Positions 39,530 through 50,926 of a stretch of DNA of 64,000 nt are shown here, one piece after another; within the stretch, counting starts at the first letter, position 1, and every line of letters begins with the position of its first letter. The notes under the pieces are model-generated. The model was not told where the DNA came from, did not search any database, and saw only the letters and a list, made by a program, of their open reading frames with translations. The position numbers and the translations under genes are program-made. The DNA comes from Limnoperna fortunei (lineage: Eukaryota; Mollusca; Bivalvia; Mytilida; Modiolidae): assembly GCA_944474755.1 (NCBI GenBank), contig OX104118.1:87403860-87467859 (forward strand). The letters are read 5' to 3'.

Positions 39530-41040
39530 GAGTTTTTATCTTTATCAGACGTCAACTTTGCAACTTTACTTTTATTTCTCCTAAGGAAATCGGTAGTTGA
39601 TTACATATGTGTGCCGTATGAACAAATAAATTATGTTATAAATAAAGATCAAGGTCTATGCGTAATGTCCTAAATGTACCCAGCGATTTTTAAATCACTA
39701 CATAAACGTGCCAAATCTTTTAACAAACCATTGGAAAACGATATTGCAAACTGAATGGAACACTACATGCCTAAGCGAAATACCGTGGTTAAAATCTGAT
39801 TGCCCATCACAAATGAAAAAAACGTTTAAAGGACCAATATTGTGCTGAAATGAAGACTTTTGATAGACTGAATCGTAAATATAATATGAAATATCAGTTA
39901 CAAAAAGAAAATGAAATAATGAAATTCACGAAAAACTTAAGTCTAGTACATGTAATAATCAGGATTTAAAAAAAAACTATCGGCAAACTAGATATAAACA
40001 ATAAGAGAACGCACCAAATACCCCGGGAAATCACCCATCCTGTCGAAAATGGTTATATATGATAAAGACACGGTACTTCATAATATAAATCTGACTTTGA
40101 GAGTCTTTTTTAACAATACATGTAGAGGGTTCTTGAAGATATCGCGAGCGTCAGAAATACTGACTTATCAGAGTGCTATTACGAGGGAAGAAATATCGCT
40201 AGCAATGGAAAATGCGAAACTCAGAAAAGCTGTCGGGTACGACGAGATCCCAGCGGAGGAATTGAATGATGCTGCTACTGAACTCGTATAAAATTATATG
40301 TAAAGGCTGTTTTGAATTCGGTAAAGTTCCAGCATAAAACTCCAGGAATAATTCACCCCGTTCTAAAGCTTTCATGCTCAATACTGCTTCTAGTTGGCTT
40401 CGCGAATGGAAATTTCAAATAAATCCCAAGAGTTACGTCATATATTTCCCAAATAGTTCAGTATGTAACTTTACATATTCAGGTATGACAATTGAATGTG
40501 CTTCTTCATATCGACCGACACGCAAAGTTATTATATGGACTGAAAACCCGAAAAAAAGGATGGCTAAATCTAGTGTAGAATATGATAGACAAGATCGAAG
40601 CTACGGGAATAGTATATGACATAGGTGCATCAACGAAACCAGTGATGAGATCAAACCGTGACCGTTAAAACTACTGGATAATGACGAATGTGTTCAGGAG
40701 TTAAATAAATGTCATTGCAGATGAAATGCACTACTTTTTCCATTGCCCTAAATACAACGAAATAAGAACAGAATTATTCAAAGATATTTGGATAAGAAAT
40801 GAATTTGAAACATATGTAAAATTAATGTCCTCTTCAAGTCATTTGCAGTTTGTTTCACTATTTATAAAAAAAGTCTTTAGTACTGAGGAAAGTGGACTCT
40901 GTTACTGCATGATTTGGATTTTATTTTATTTAATAATGTCTTATAAAATTAATATCTGTTTGTTGTTTGTGTATGATTGTGTAACTGTATTGCCATCAAC
41001 CCCTTGGGGTATAAATGTGCTAATAACAAATACAAGTTAA
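39530..41040 (+). pseudogene. Second LINE relic, internally deleted
   Basis: Plus-strand fragments match the order of a LINE ORF2. KSVVDYICVPYEQINYVI (about 39590) is the end of the endonuclease. ITREEISLAMENAKLRKAVG then YDEIPAEEL (about 40180-40270) is the start of the reverse transcriptase. WLREWKFQINPKSYVIYFPN (about 40395) lies after the catalytic box. DEMHYFFHCPKYNEIRTELF (about 40720) is the C-terminal domain. The central reverse transcriptase, including the catalytic box, is missing, and stops and frameshifts separate the pieces. It differs in sequence from the LINE at 34.7-38.0 kb, so it is another family. It ends close to the tail of a LINE in the opposite orientation. Confidence 0.8.
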
Positions 41041-41094
41041 ATGATAACAGGGACAATGTAAATGGTAATAAACTCTGAACATTCAGACATTTTA

Positions 41095-42036
41095 ATAGTG
41101 ACGTGTAGACAAAAGTTTATGATAGATTCCGCTTGCCCCGACTGGTCCGTAGAATACTGTCTCTATCCTGTAGCGACTCTCTATTCACTAAACATTCTGC
41201 ATTTGATACTATAATTGCTTTATTTAAGTCAGCATTAAGTGCACTGCAGTTATTGCGCAATCTCGCATGTAATACATTATACAATCTATCGCCGTAAGCA
41301 CAATATATTGGAGGTTTTTTGCATCTGAAATATAAATGTTGTAATTTTGAGTTTTAAATCCAAGGCGTTCCATAATTTAATCGACGATGGAAAAAAGACT
41401 CTTGATAAATTGATAAGCGATTAAATGGTATACTAATATTCAATTTACTTCGCAGATTGTAATTACTTGTTTCAAATGTAGCAGGTCGGACTAAATCATA
41501 AAGATAATCAAGTGCCTGGTTATGAACAATCTTATAAAAAAAAAGCAATATTTTTTTGAAGTCCCTTCTTACACTAATTTTTCCCATCATATTTCATTAT
41601 AAATAGATGTGATACTAGCGTAGCATGGTAAACCTGTTATTATACGTGCAGCCTCAATTTGAATTCTTTCTTGTCTTTCTGAATTAACCTGCCCACAGTT
41701 GTTCCAAACTTCAGATGCATATTCTAAGATTGGTCTTATAAAAGTGAAAAATATTTTTTCAAGATATTCCCTTTTTAGTTTAAATTTTAGTTTTCGTAAG
41801 ACGGTTAGCTGTTAAGATGCTTTCTGTACCAGATTATCGATATGTTTAGTCCATTTGCAATCACTACTTAAAGTAACACCTAAATGTTTATGTGTGGCAA
41901 CAGGGGCTAAAGACGTTGTTCCAAAGTCAAAAAACAAATTTAACTGTGCATTTCTCGTATTAAAAAGCATGATATCAGTTGTGTTCGTTTTACGACGTCG
42001 TTGATGTATGGGGTTAATCTCTGGAGGTAATTCCAT
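41095..42036 (-). pseudogene. Third LINE relic, 3' part, minus strand
   Basis: Read on the minus strand from 42036. DIMLFNTRNAQLNLFF and HKHLGVTLSSDCKWTKHIDN form the end of the reverse transcriptase. YLEKIFFTFIRPILEYASEV then WNNCGQVNSERQERIQIEAA bridges in another frame. LFFYKIVHNQALDYLYDLVR and SNYNLRSKLNISIPFNRLSI follow in ORF 41354-41590. YNVLHARLRNNCSALNADLN and ECLVNRESLQD (about 41290-41170) form the C-terminal domain. The element is 5'-truncated and frameshifted. The motif set is typical of Jockey/CR1-like molluscan LINEs. It lies tail to tail with the plus-strand LINE at 39.5-41.0 kb. Confidence 0.85.
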
Positions 42037-43772
42037 TTTCTTTTATTCATGTAAAGTCCTCTTATAGTTGCCTTATTTCCAATAAGATATCTGATGTCAA
42101 TTCGAACTTGTTTTTGACATAAACACACTGTCACTTTATGTTGTTCTGTTTAATCAAATTGTGTGATGTTTTGGCACAGGGTTTTATTATGTTTTTTGTT
42201 TATTTCCTCATACAATTTTGACACAGCAAACCCTAAAAATCACCTTGGTTGAACAATATAGAAATTTATAAAGCCATTGATCAAAGGTGTCCGTCGAAAG
42301 GATCAAAGGAATCCAACGTATCAGAGAGATGTGGCGCATCTTTAGGGTTTGCAGCATCATTTACATCTGTGTCGTACGGAAATATTGGCTTTAAAAAGTC
42401 ACTAGGGTCTTATTATTCTTGTAAACTACTATGAGACCTTCATATGCACTTATGTTTCGTTAAGGGCTATCAACTACAATGGCATACGACGCCATTTTGT
42501 TCTTTGTTTTAATTTGAGTCATCTTTATTTTCCTTTGGTTTGAACGGTTGTTCACTTTGTAAACTATCTACCAGACGTTTAAATCGTTCTTGTGTCATGT
42601 TCTTACACATTTCTTCAATTTTTTTCTCCTTTATATTTAAAAATCAATCAATGTGCTGGTTGAAAGAAGAAGACGCACCTCAACTTGATCAATAGCAATG
42701 AATTTGTGACGAATCTTACTGTAGCAGTTTAATCATATATTTCTTATTGACTGTTTACACATATTTGACGTATGATTCGAACATTAACGCACATTCGTTA
42801 GATGACGATGTACCTTTATTCATCAGTTAGGTCTAAAATCATCATCGATTATTTCAATCACTCATTTCCGGAACCTGTCATTTACTTTTTATGTATAAAT
42901 TTGACGCTGTATTCGTATATATATAAGGAGTCACGGAAATATTCGTCGATTTTACCTGAATTCGCTCATTGACGATTCACCTCAATTCGTCTTTAAGGTC
43001 AAAAATCTAAATTCCGATATAAACGTATTTTTAAAAAATGAAAAATCAGTAAAATCACTCTTACCTAGAATCCATCATTTGCTTATATGTATAAATTGGT
43101 CAGTTCATTGACGGATATACGGACGCCAACCTTAATTGACAAGGATTTCTAGGTTTCGCTGGGTACTCAGGCTTTCATCAGTAACTTAAACTATTGATAG
43201 TAACTGTATTGTTTTATTTTTTATAATTTTGATAAGTATTAATTCTTTAACGTAATGATTTTAACAAAAAGTCAAAGATCTTCTGCAAGCTATATTACCT
43301 GAGTTTTAGTGAGGATTAAAATAATGCATAATTAACGAAATATCAATATGGAAATTACAAACAGGCAGTAGTGTTTTATAAAAGGCAGAAATATTTTTAT
43401 TTATAAACGATAACAAAATGACCGAAAAGATATATTTATCTGTATATATACGTAAAATGTTGATGAGAAAGTCACATAATATATGAAAAAAAGTTAAACA
43501 AATCCACTAAAGTATCGATTTATTACACTTCTGGCATTAAATAAACTATATAAATAAATCCATCAATCAATTAACAGTTCTGTCCGACCGGTTTCATCTC
43601 TCTGAGATATTCATAGCTGAACTGATAGAAGATGTACAATGATTAGTCTTAGTTACGTAACGTAATAATTGTTGAACGTTAATATATATTGTTGTTGTTT
43701 TTAATGATTAATATGTCTAGGAAAGATAATCTGTAGTTGCTATGATCCATTTTACATTGTAGGAACAATAGC
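42037..43772. other. Region without a gene
   Basis: AT-rich. A 12-bp perfect inverted repeat, GCAAACCCTAAA (42226-42237) and TTTAGGGTTTGC (42341-42352), encloses about 100 bp; its meaning is unknown. No coding frame is convincing. Confidence 0.45.
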
Positions 43773-43904
43773 AAAGAAAACCGACCTAACAACAAGAGTC
43801 AAAAGTCAAGGGACAGTTACAAATTGGGTATAGACAAACACAACACAAAAACGAAAAACACAAAAACACAAAAAGAGTAACCCAAACCCAATTAAACCAA
43901 TGGG
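43773..43904 (+). repeat. Dispersed repeat, copy 1
   Basis: AAAGAAAACCGACC, then AAGGGACAGTTACAAAT, GTATAGACAAACACA, an AC-rich stretch and GTAACCC. A second copy is at 49591-49735. Probably a fragment of a mobile element; the class is unknown. Confidence 0.65.
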
Positions 43905-44345
43905 TGTAGGTTTTCATTTATTTCATTTATTAATTCTTTGAATTATGTTAAGGTTTCTAAACTGTCATTCCATAGGATGAAACAATCATCAAGAAATCTA
44001 TTCCAATTTTCTAGCAAATATGCATGAAACACATCTCCCAACTTAAGCATAGATTGTTCGTCAATGTTTAATTCGTGAAAACCCATCACTAAATTCGCAT
44101 AAGTGGGGTCAACCTTTGTGGGAATGCAGCAGTTCCCGATTGTTGACGGAAAGCTTTATAATTGAAGTAAAAATAATTATTTTCTAAATAACCTCTAAGG
44201 CCATCGATATTAGGTCATTTATAAATCGACTTGGCATATCTTCTCGGAATTTTTCAATCCAATATTTGATGGCATTTAGACCATATTCATGCGGAATGTT
44301 AGTATATCGATTAACGACATCATATTTCTAGGAACCATTTTTCTG
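43905..44345 (-). pseudogene. Penelope-like reverse transcriptase relic
   Basis: On the minus strand the order is YTNIPHEYGLNAIKYWIEKF, REDMPSRFINDLISMALEVI, NNYFYFNYKAFRQQSGTAA, PTYANLVMGFHELNIDEQS and NRFLDDCFILWNDSLETL. These are the reverse-transcriptase blocks of a Penelope-like element family, with LDD as the catalytic box. At least two frame changes and an internal stop separate them, and the GTAMGTK-type block is damaged. No GIY-YIG endonuclease was seen. The reverse transcriptase call is strong; the Penelope assignment rests on remembered family motifs. Confidence 0.75.
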
Positions 44346-46499
44346 TTTGATATTTGTGCATGTCTTATAATGTCACAATTAACATTGCTTAAATCAATAA
44401 ATAATAAATAAAAAATTAATAACCGATCAGTTCAATTAATCCGGCAGATCACTCCCCATCCATACATACTAAAATGGATCGATATGACTGGTCTCACTAA
44501 TAAACTATCCGGAGACAGATTGATCAGTCATCAGTGACTGCTGTCTGAACTCGTCAAAAGATGTCAATGATACCACGTTTGCAAAATGTACATGTGTTTA
44601 GTCCAATCAAGACTTATCAGTTGCATTCAAACACAAGAAAAAAATGTTCATATATAAAAGATTAATATGTTGTAGAGCTTTATTATAAAAGTGATTTGCT
44701 TTTGTGGCCATGTACGTATACGTTAACATGCATTTCCTGCTTTCCAATAAACACTTAGAAATGACTACAGAAAACAAAACAGGAAAAGTTGGTTTGAAAT
44801 ATGTATTGGTGTAGTAAGACTACAACTTCGGTGAGCCTTGGTGATTTATATTAACTCATGAAATTGTATTAGTACATTGAATACATGAGACTGACGTCTA
44901 AGTAGATGACGTTGCGTTCACCTCCGAAGTGCCGGAGTGCACATGTATTCTTATTTTCTCCGGGTTACTAAATCATTTTTTCTTGCTTGTGGTTTATCAT
45001 TTGGGTTATTTGTCTTTTTCTTAATCCTGTTATGGCAATGTCCTAACGTTGTCTGTATTATAATGTATAATGCAACAAATCCTTTCAAGCTATCTTTGTT
45101 TGCTTTTAGTCAATATAGACTTTTGCTATTTATATACATATAAACACAATTAAATACAATTGTACATACTAACAAATAAAGTGTTTTATCCATTTTAACC
45201 GGTCATCTAGTACATAGGCAAGAAACGTAACGAATAAAGCTTATCGTTAGAAATTATTCCAGCTAGGAAGAAATAAGTACAGTATTACAAATAATGCCAG
45301 TATTAAGATTGATACTTCCTTTATGAAACTCGGTAACCATGTTGAAAAACTGCAGAACAAACACCTAGAAACATAATTATAATGTATCATTAACATCTAA
45401 TTGCATTCTTGAATACACATTTATGAAATTGTAATGCAAATTAAGGTATAATACTGGAAACAAATGAATTATTTTCTATTTATATTTGTCCTTTTGTATT
45501 TTGTATTTCATTGTTATTCATTCTTTCTTTTGATGATTTACAGAATGGCGAGTTTTGATATTGTTAGAAAAACGTTGACAGGACAAGGGAAGAGTTATTG
45601 CCAAACCAACACATACTTCTGTTTAAAAAGGATTTAGACTTACACAATTTTCTAAAAATGTAAATAGGTGTGGATATGAGGCAAAAATATTTATTTATTT
45701 TAAAATAAAGTTTAAAAAGTGCATTTACCCTTTAAGAAGTAACTTGTTTAAAGAAGCTTATTTTTATTGATAAAATTAATGAAAAAAAAAATTACTTTCA
45801 ATTTTCGAAAATGAGGAATCAAAATAAAGTATTTTCAAATTAATGAGAATTTTGTGGCATTACAACATTATGTGTTTGAATATTGTTGTTATGTTGTTCT
45901 TCCGTATATACTTGTATAGTATTTGTAACCATATATAAAACACATTTTCATTATTTGTTTTGTATGATTGAGATCTCTTTATTTAATATGACACGTGTTT
46001 AATAATTGCTTGGTTTGTTCAAATGATGCTTTTTTCTTAAAATTTTAATACCTCAGACAACAAATACATTGGGAAAAACACATATTGAAAATGTATTGCC
46101 CTTTGGATTAACCGAAACTTAGTCTTCCTACAGATAATCCACATTTGTTGAACACATTGGCTGATTGACGATTCTGCTTTGAAAGGGTAGCGGTCACCCC
46201 GCATCTTTGAATCCGCCACCGATGATCTGCGTTTCGTATTGTAAGGCAAGACAATTTTTATGTTTTTTCCTCTTCAAAGATATCTTATAATGTTAACAAG
46301 ACCCCTTTTAAAATTTCCTTTTTCTTTTTTTAATGATAAGATAAAACCATATAATCGCCTTATCTTATTAGATGTGTTAAAGAATATATACGTATTTTAT
46401 AAAGTTTTTGCTCTTTCTGTGTATAATAGAGGTATTTAAAAGATGACCTACTAAAAATCAGCTTCATTTTAATTGTGTAATACATGTATCGGAAATGGG
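44346..46499. other. Region without a gene
   Basis: AT-rich. The short open frames 44937-45143 and 46037-46249 show no recognisable domain, signal or splice pattern. Confidence 0.45.
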
Positions 46500-46720
46500 A
46501 TTACTGTAAGACGAGGGAAGATTCATCACGATTGTATGATGACATACCGTAAAAACTATAGAAGAAAATCGTTTACCTTACATCTATTTATTACATGGTA
46601 TTAGTATAGAAAAGATAATTCAGTACAATTATCTACCTGAAATCTCTGGTGGTATTAAAAAGTATGGTCTATAATGACACTGGCTACTAGAACGATTACC
46701 CATGAAAATGACTGCTTTTT
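46500..46720 (-). repeat. Diverged relic of the 174-bp satellite
   Basis: Read on the minus strand: TTTTCATGGGTAATCGTT, AGAGATTTCAGGTAGAT and TAGATGTAAGGTAAACGATT follow the monomers of the array at 30.7-32.0 kb, in the opposite orientation. Confidence 0.5.
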
Positions 46721-47461
46721 GCTTCAATCCTATAAAAATTATTGGAAATGAAATACCATCAGGATTTTGATTACCTCCTTTATTAATGAATGTTGTATTC
46801 ATCAATTGGACTAGGTTGAAGCCTTAGTATAAAACAAGGCTTCAAATCCAATAAAAGAATCAGTGACAAGAATGTTATTGATTCTTTCTGTGATATAGTC
46901 AATGTCTAAATTTACTGTCCGAAATGTTTTATATTGTAAGGTTCTTCTATTCGCAAGACAAAGATAGCCCTAGCCAGGTTTGGCATAACATTTTGGAATT
47001 TTGATTATATAAGCGCTACAATATCTTTATTATTTGGACCAATGATAAGACCTGGTTCGACGTAACGCGCGTCTATCGCAGTAAATTTTAAAACATTTTT
47101 GAAATGATATAAGCGCTATAAGATTAGGTACAATCTAGGGTAAGACGTCTACTACTATCCAAACAATAATAATAATAATAATAATAATAACAATAATGGC
47201 AATATAATATAAATAGTGTAATTATATCCTTTGTATAAAGCATTTATGTATTTTCATATTTGAAACGCAATAAGTATGTTGCGTGTCATTATATCGATTG
47301 TTAAGTATTGGTTGCTAAAAACAAACATTGAACGTTTGAAAAAAATAGAAACAGCTTGTATATAATTATAGAACTTGTTTACATGATATAGATTTGTTCA
47401 AAAATAATCCCAGTTGCTTACGGGATTTTAACTATGATTTCTTTCATAAGCCTATAAAATG
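46721..47461. other. Region without a gene; AAT microsatellite
   Basis: Contains a run of AAT at about 47164-47190. Nothing else seen. Confidence 0.6.
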
Positions 47462-47675
47462 TGCCTCGGTAGCCGAGTGGATAAGGTAGTTCGTCTACTA
47501 GTGGTCACGTGGTCTGTCAACACTGCGATTGCGGGTCTCATTGTGGCAATGTGCGCTCGACTCCAATCTTAATTGAAGGTTCGGGGTTTTCTCTGGGTAT
47601 TAATTGAAAACTGGACGCCATAATATAGCTGAAAAATTGCTGAAAATGGCCTTAAACAACAAAAAATACAAAAAG
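47462..47675 (+). mobile_element. tRNA-derived SINE
   Basis: The head has an A-box-like GTAGCCGAGTGGATAAGG near 47469 and a degenerate B box (GCGGGTCTCA), as in tRNA Ser/Leu-like sequences. The body includes ACTGGACGCCATAATATAGC and GAAAAATTGCTGAAAATGGC, then an A-rich tail. The 3' domain recurs in at least four other places in the window (53.4, 58.0, 58.3 and 60.8 kb). It has no coding capacity, and the degenerate B box suggests an old copy. Confidence 0.8.
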
Positions 47676-48529
47676 GACAATAATACAGCATAACCTTTAT
47701 ATTTCATAAAGTCATTTATGGTATAAATATCAGATAAAATTAAAAAGCAATATTCGATGAACAATATGATTTTGTCAACCTTATGCTTTTAAGTTGATTA
47801 AAAGCAAACAGTCCCATAGTTTGCTTAAAATTGAAACATTTTTACAATCTTGAAAGGGCGACAGTTACACTGAATTTGTCAAAGCAGCAACATTGTGTTA
47901 CTACTATTGATACTTATATAGTCTAATCCCTTGTTGATCTTCTAGTTTAACTTATATTATTATTAACATGTTGATTCACAGGGTTCAATTTATTAATGAT
48001 AAAATCAAACAATGAAACGAGTATTTTTATCATCAAAAATTTTATTCCATATTAACGGAAAGTGTCGTACCATTTCACTGAAAGGTTTTCGAAAACTGGT
48101 AAGAGAAATAAGTAATCTATTGAAATTTTAGCAATTTGTTTTAATTTACCTCTAACACATAATAATTAGGAAAAATTGTACAAAGGAATTTTTTGTCTAC
48201 ACTTGCTTAGCAATGTAACTGTGATAACACATTTTCAGATTAAAAGACAAATAACAAGTTTTCCCTTTAACGTAAGAATTATACAAGGACTCACACTCCA
48301 AAAGTTGGTGTGATATAACTAGTGTAAAACAGAAACAGTTAACACAATCTGTCTCTCCTTAAGTCAACAAGTACAAGGTAGCGATAGCTGTATTTATGTT
48401 ATTGTCAGCAAAAAAAACATAGCAAGGTTAAAAATATGAATGTTTCAAATAAAACAGATGCTCATACTTTTCTTTAACTTGTTTTGTGCAATCAAAGTAA
48501 TTCATTTCGTAAGGAAACTACCTACATAT
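47676..48529. other. Region without a gene
   Basis: AT-rich, nothing recognised. Confidence 0.5.
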
Positions 48530-48841
48530 TCAAATACAAAACTGATGCAGTTGAAGTTCGCAATGTCGAAAATGCATTTTTAGACGGCAAGACGCTAGAC
48601 GGCAGTAATGAAAGTATTGAAAAAGAGATACAAGTCTATAAGGAGTAGGCAAGGTTGTACAATCAGCGTCAAGACAATTTTTACAAATATCCAATTGATT
48701 ATCCCGTAATGATATGATAAAATGTGAAATGTTACTGACACCTAGTACAATATCTCTGAACACTTTCTTGTTTAATATATTTATGGAACAAACGTGAATA
48801 AAAATTGAACTAAACATAACCAGCACCAGTCTTAAACTCAT
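48530..48841 (-). CDS. Candidate small secreted cysteine-rich protein
   Basis: A 103-aa frame from an ATG to a stop, not recognised as any family. The N-terminus MSLRLVLVMFSSIFIHVCS looks like a signal peptide. The rest has cysteines at residues 53, 56, 61, 80, 85, 94 and 102 (C-x2-C-x4-C, then C-x4-C, then C-x8 and C-x7 spacing), plus C18 near the predicted cleavage site. Such a plan suits a disulfide-stabilised extracellular peptide. A TATA-like TATATAT at 48927-48933 lies about 90 bp upstream of the ATG, at a sensible promoter distance. No splice sites are needed. It could still be a chance ORF, or an exon of a longer gene, since no homolog is known to me. Function is not proposed. Confidence 0.45.
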   Translation of the reverse strand: MSLRLVLVMFSSIFIHVCSINILNKKVFRDIVLGVSNISHFIISLRDNQLDICKNCLDADCTTLPTPYRLVSLFQYFHYCRLASCRLKMHFRHCELQLHQFCI

Positions 48842-48926
48842 TGTTAATCTGATATGCTGTTGTAGTAAATTATGATAGTTGCATTTTTGACGGTGTTGAC
48901 AGTTCTATATGTCTGTATTTTGATGC

Positions 48927-48934
48927 ATATATAG
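48927..48934 (-). promoter_or_regulatory. Possible TATA box for the cysteine-rich ORF
   Basis: CTATATATGC on the minus strand, about 90 bp upstream of the ATG at 48841. Position only; no other promoter element is clear. Confidence 0.3.
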
Positions 48935-49313
48935 AAGGGTAGACGTATCATCTCAATATTTTTTGACATGAGACAGTAACAGCTTCAATATGGACTTTGT
49001 CTATACTAAGTCAACCTTAGTACAACCGTAGATAATATTAACTAGTGGATATTATAATTTAACATAACACAACTATTTTAGATATTCTAGGGATTACATG
49101 AACTGGTTCATATTTCAGTATATATATTCTATAATATAATAAAATGCATACGTTATTTTAAATTCACAAGCATTTATAGAAACAATTAGGAACTAAATGT
49201 AAATGAATAAATCAAAATAAAATCAAATGGCTTGATTGTTTGTGTATTTCGATTTATGTAAGATATTTGATTGTTTGGAAATTGTGACACCGCAACATAA
49301 TACCTAAATATCA

Positions 49314-49315
49314 TC

Positions 49316-49408
<93 letters not shown>

Positions 49409-49480
49409 TAATATAATAATAATAATAATAATAAAATAATAATAATAATAAGAATAAGAATAATAAGAAATAATAAATAA
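49314..49480 (+). repeat. AAT microsatellite
   Basis: Long AAT run with minor interruptions (ATAATATAAT, AGAATAAGAAT). The poly-Leu/Ile ORF on the minus strand (49186-49734) is a reading of it. Confidence 0.97.
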
Positions 49481-49590
49481 TAAAAATTATGCAACATATT
49501 AGCTACGAAAAGTATACTATAAATCACATGAAATCGACATGTGAAAGCTTTGATTTCTTTCGGATATGCATAACTATGTGTCATGTGGTC

Positions 49591-49735
49591 AAAGAAAACC
49601 GACCGACCAACAACAGCCAAAAGTAAAGGGACAGTTACAAATCCGGATATAGACAAACATACACAGCGAAACACAAAAACAATAAAGAAACAAAAACTAT
49701 GTAATCCATGTGAGTACTCAGATGCTGCGCACAAG
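49591..49735 (+). repeat. Dispersed repeat, copy 2
   Basis: AAAGAAAACCGACCGACC, AAGGGACAGTTACAAAT and ATATAGACAAACATACAC, like 43773-43904. It continues with GTGAGTACTCAGATGCTGC. A weaker match to this tail lies at about 60510-60580. Confidence 0.65.
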
Positions 49736-49917
49736 TAAACAGTGTATGCATCTAATTAGACACCCATCGAGTTATTCATTGTCATGTCTAGGAAATATGT
49801 CAATCCAGGAAAAGGAAACACCACCTATGACTTAGCAAAATGTCCGATCGTATTTGAGTGATTGATTTCCCATAACGATCAATCAAGTCATGGCGACGAC
49901 CATAGAACTTCTGCAGG

Positions 49918-50208
49918 GCTTGAAATTAGAGGCACCACCAAACAAATACACTAAGGTCAGACTCTAACTTAGATCTACTTCTAAAATGCTAGGAAAACTA
50001 CAAACTAGACTCTACGACAAACGTGATGACTTACTTTCTATGACTCAGCAAAAATGTCTGATGAACCGGAAGTTAACAATTGGAAAGTTAAATCCATCAC
50101 GTTTGTTGTAAAGTCTAGTTTGTAGTTTTCCTGAGTCTTTTTTAAAAGTAGATCTAAGTAAGAGAATGACCTTAGTGTATTTGTTTGGTGGTGTCTCTAA
50201 TTTCAAGC
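49918..50208. repeat. Inverted repeat, arms of about 110 bp
   Basis: Arm 49918-50028 (starts GCTTGAAATTAGAGGCACCA) is the reverse complement, with scattered mismatches and small gaps, of 50095-50208 (ends TCTCTAATTTCAAGC). The spacer is about 66 bp. Confidence 0.85.
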
Positions 50209-50926
50209 TCGCTAGCGTAAATTGAATGCAAATAGACACCAAATTTAGTATTGTTGAGGGACATCATCAATATGAACGTAAAGGTCTGTACCAGTGTCTT
50301 TTCTTCTTTCCAGCAAGCCATCTAGAAACTTAGCCTCGTAAGAGTACAAAAACAGGTCGATGAGGAGATGAGCACAATAAGCACCCAATGGAATACCAAC
50401 AGTCTGTTCAAAAACGTGTCCTCCAAACATGATGAAAATGTTGTCAATCAGAAAATATCACATATGACAGATTTGGTCTCAAGAATATTTAGTATTTGAT
50501 TTAGAGTCATTGATGACGAAGTAAATTCTGTCATGCTCAATTACCTAGTATTTATATCGTCTTTTTCCGTTTTTCTTGGTTTTCTTGAAAAAGCAGCGTT
50601 TAATAAGATCTTTAAGCCTGGATTTAAGCTGCATATTAGGGATGGTCGTGTAGGGTGTCCAAAAGTCAAATGTTTAAAATGCTGTTAAATTAGGAAAGAG
50701 ATTCAGACCTCAAGATGTCTATCAGGTCTTTTGAATTTTTTTATATCCACATTTCATTTATGCCAATTCTGGCATAGAAAGTGTCACTGTAGTTTTGAAA
50801 TCCTGTTTTTATTGTTGTTAAAATAGTGGTCAGGAATTGCGATTGTGTTTTGGTGGCACACTTAGACAATTCTGCTGTGAAACGTTGTTTGTGTGGATCT
50901 TTTTGAAGTTTTGCTATCATACACAA
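49918..50926 (-). pseudogene. Second reverse transcriptase relic (Penelope-like)
   Basis: Minus-strand blocks in order: KDPHKQRFTAELSKCATKT and SQFLTTILTTIKTGFQNY (50741-50926); TFDFWTPYTTIPNMQLKSRL; KKNGKRRYKY; then VFEQTVGIPLGAYCAHLLID and LFLYSYEAKFLDGLL with HIDDV (50245-50430); then SELEIRDTTK and RLYNKRDGFNFPIVNF (50045-50242). These match a widespread animal reverse transcriptase family with a GIPMGTNCAPLLADLF-type block, which I recall as Penelope-like. Several stops and frame changes separate the blocks. It is a different family from 43.9-44.3 kb. Its last part is also present as an inverted copy at 49918-50028. Confidence 0.75.

Noticed and set aside
47462..47535. Functional tRNA gene
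   Set aside because: A box is present but the B box and stem pairing are degenerate, and the conserved SINE body follows; the same holds for the better copy at 61.0 kb.
49186..49734. 182-aa minus ORF with poly-Ile/Leu, transmembrane-like
   Set aside because: A reading of the AAT microsatellite.
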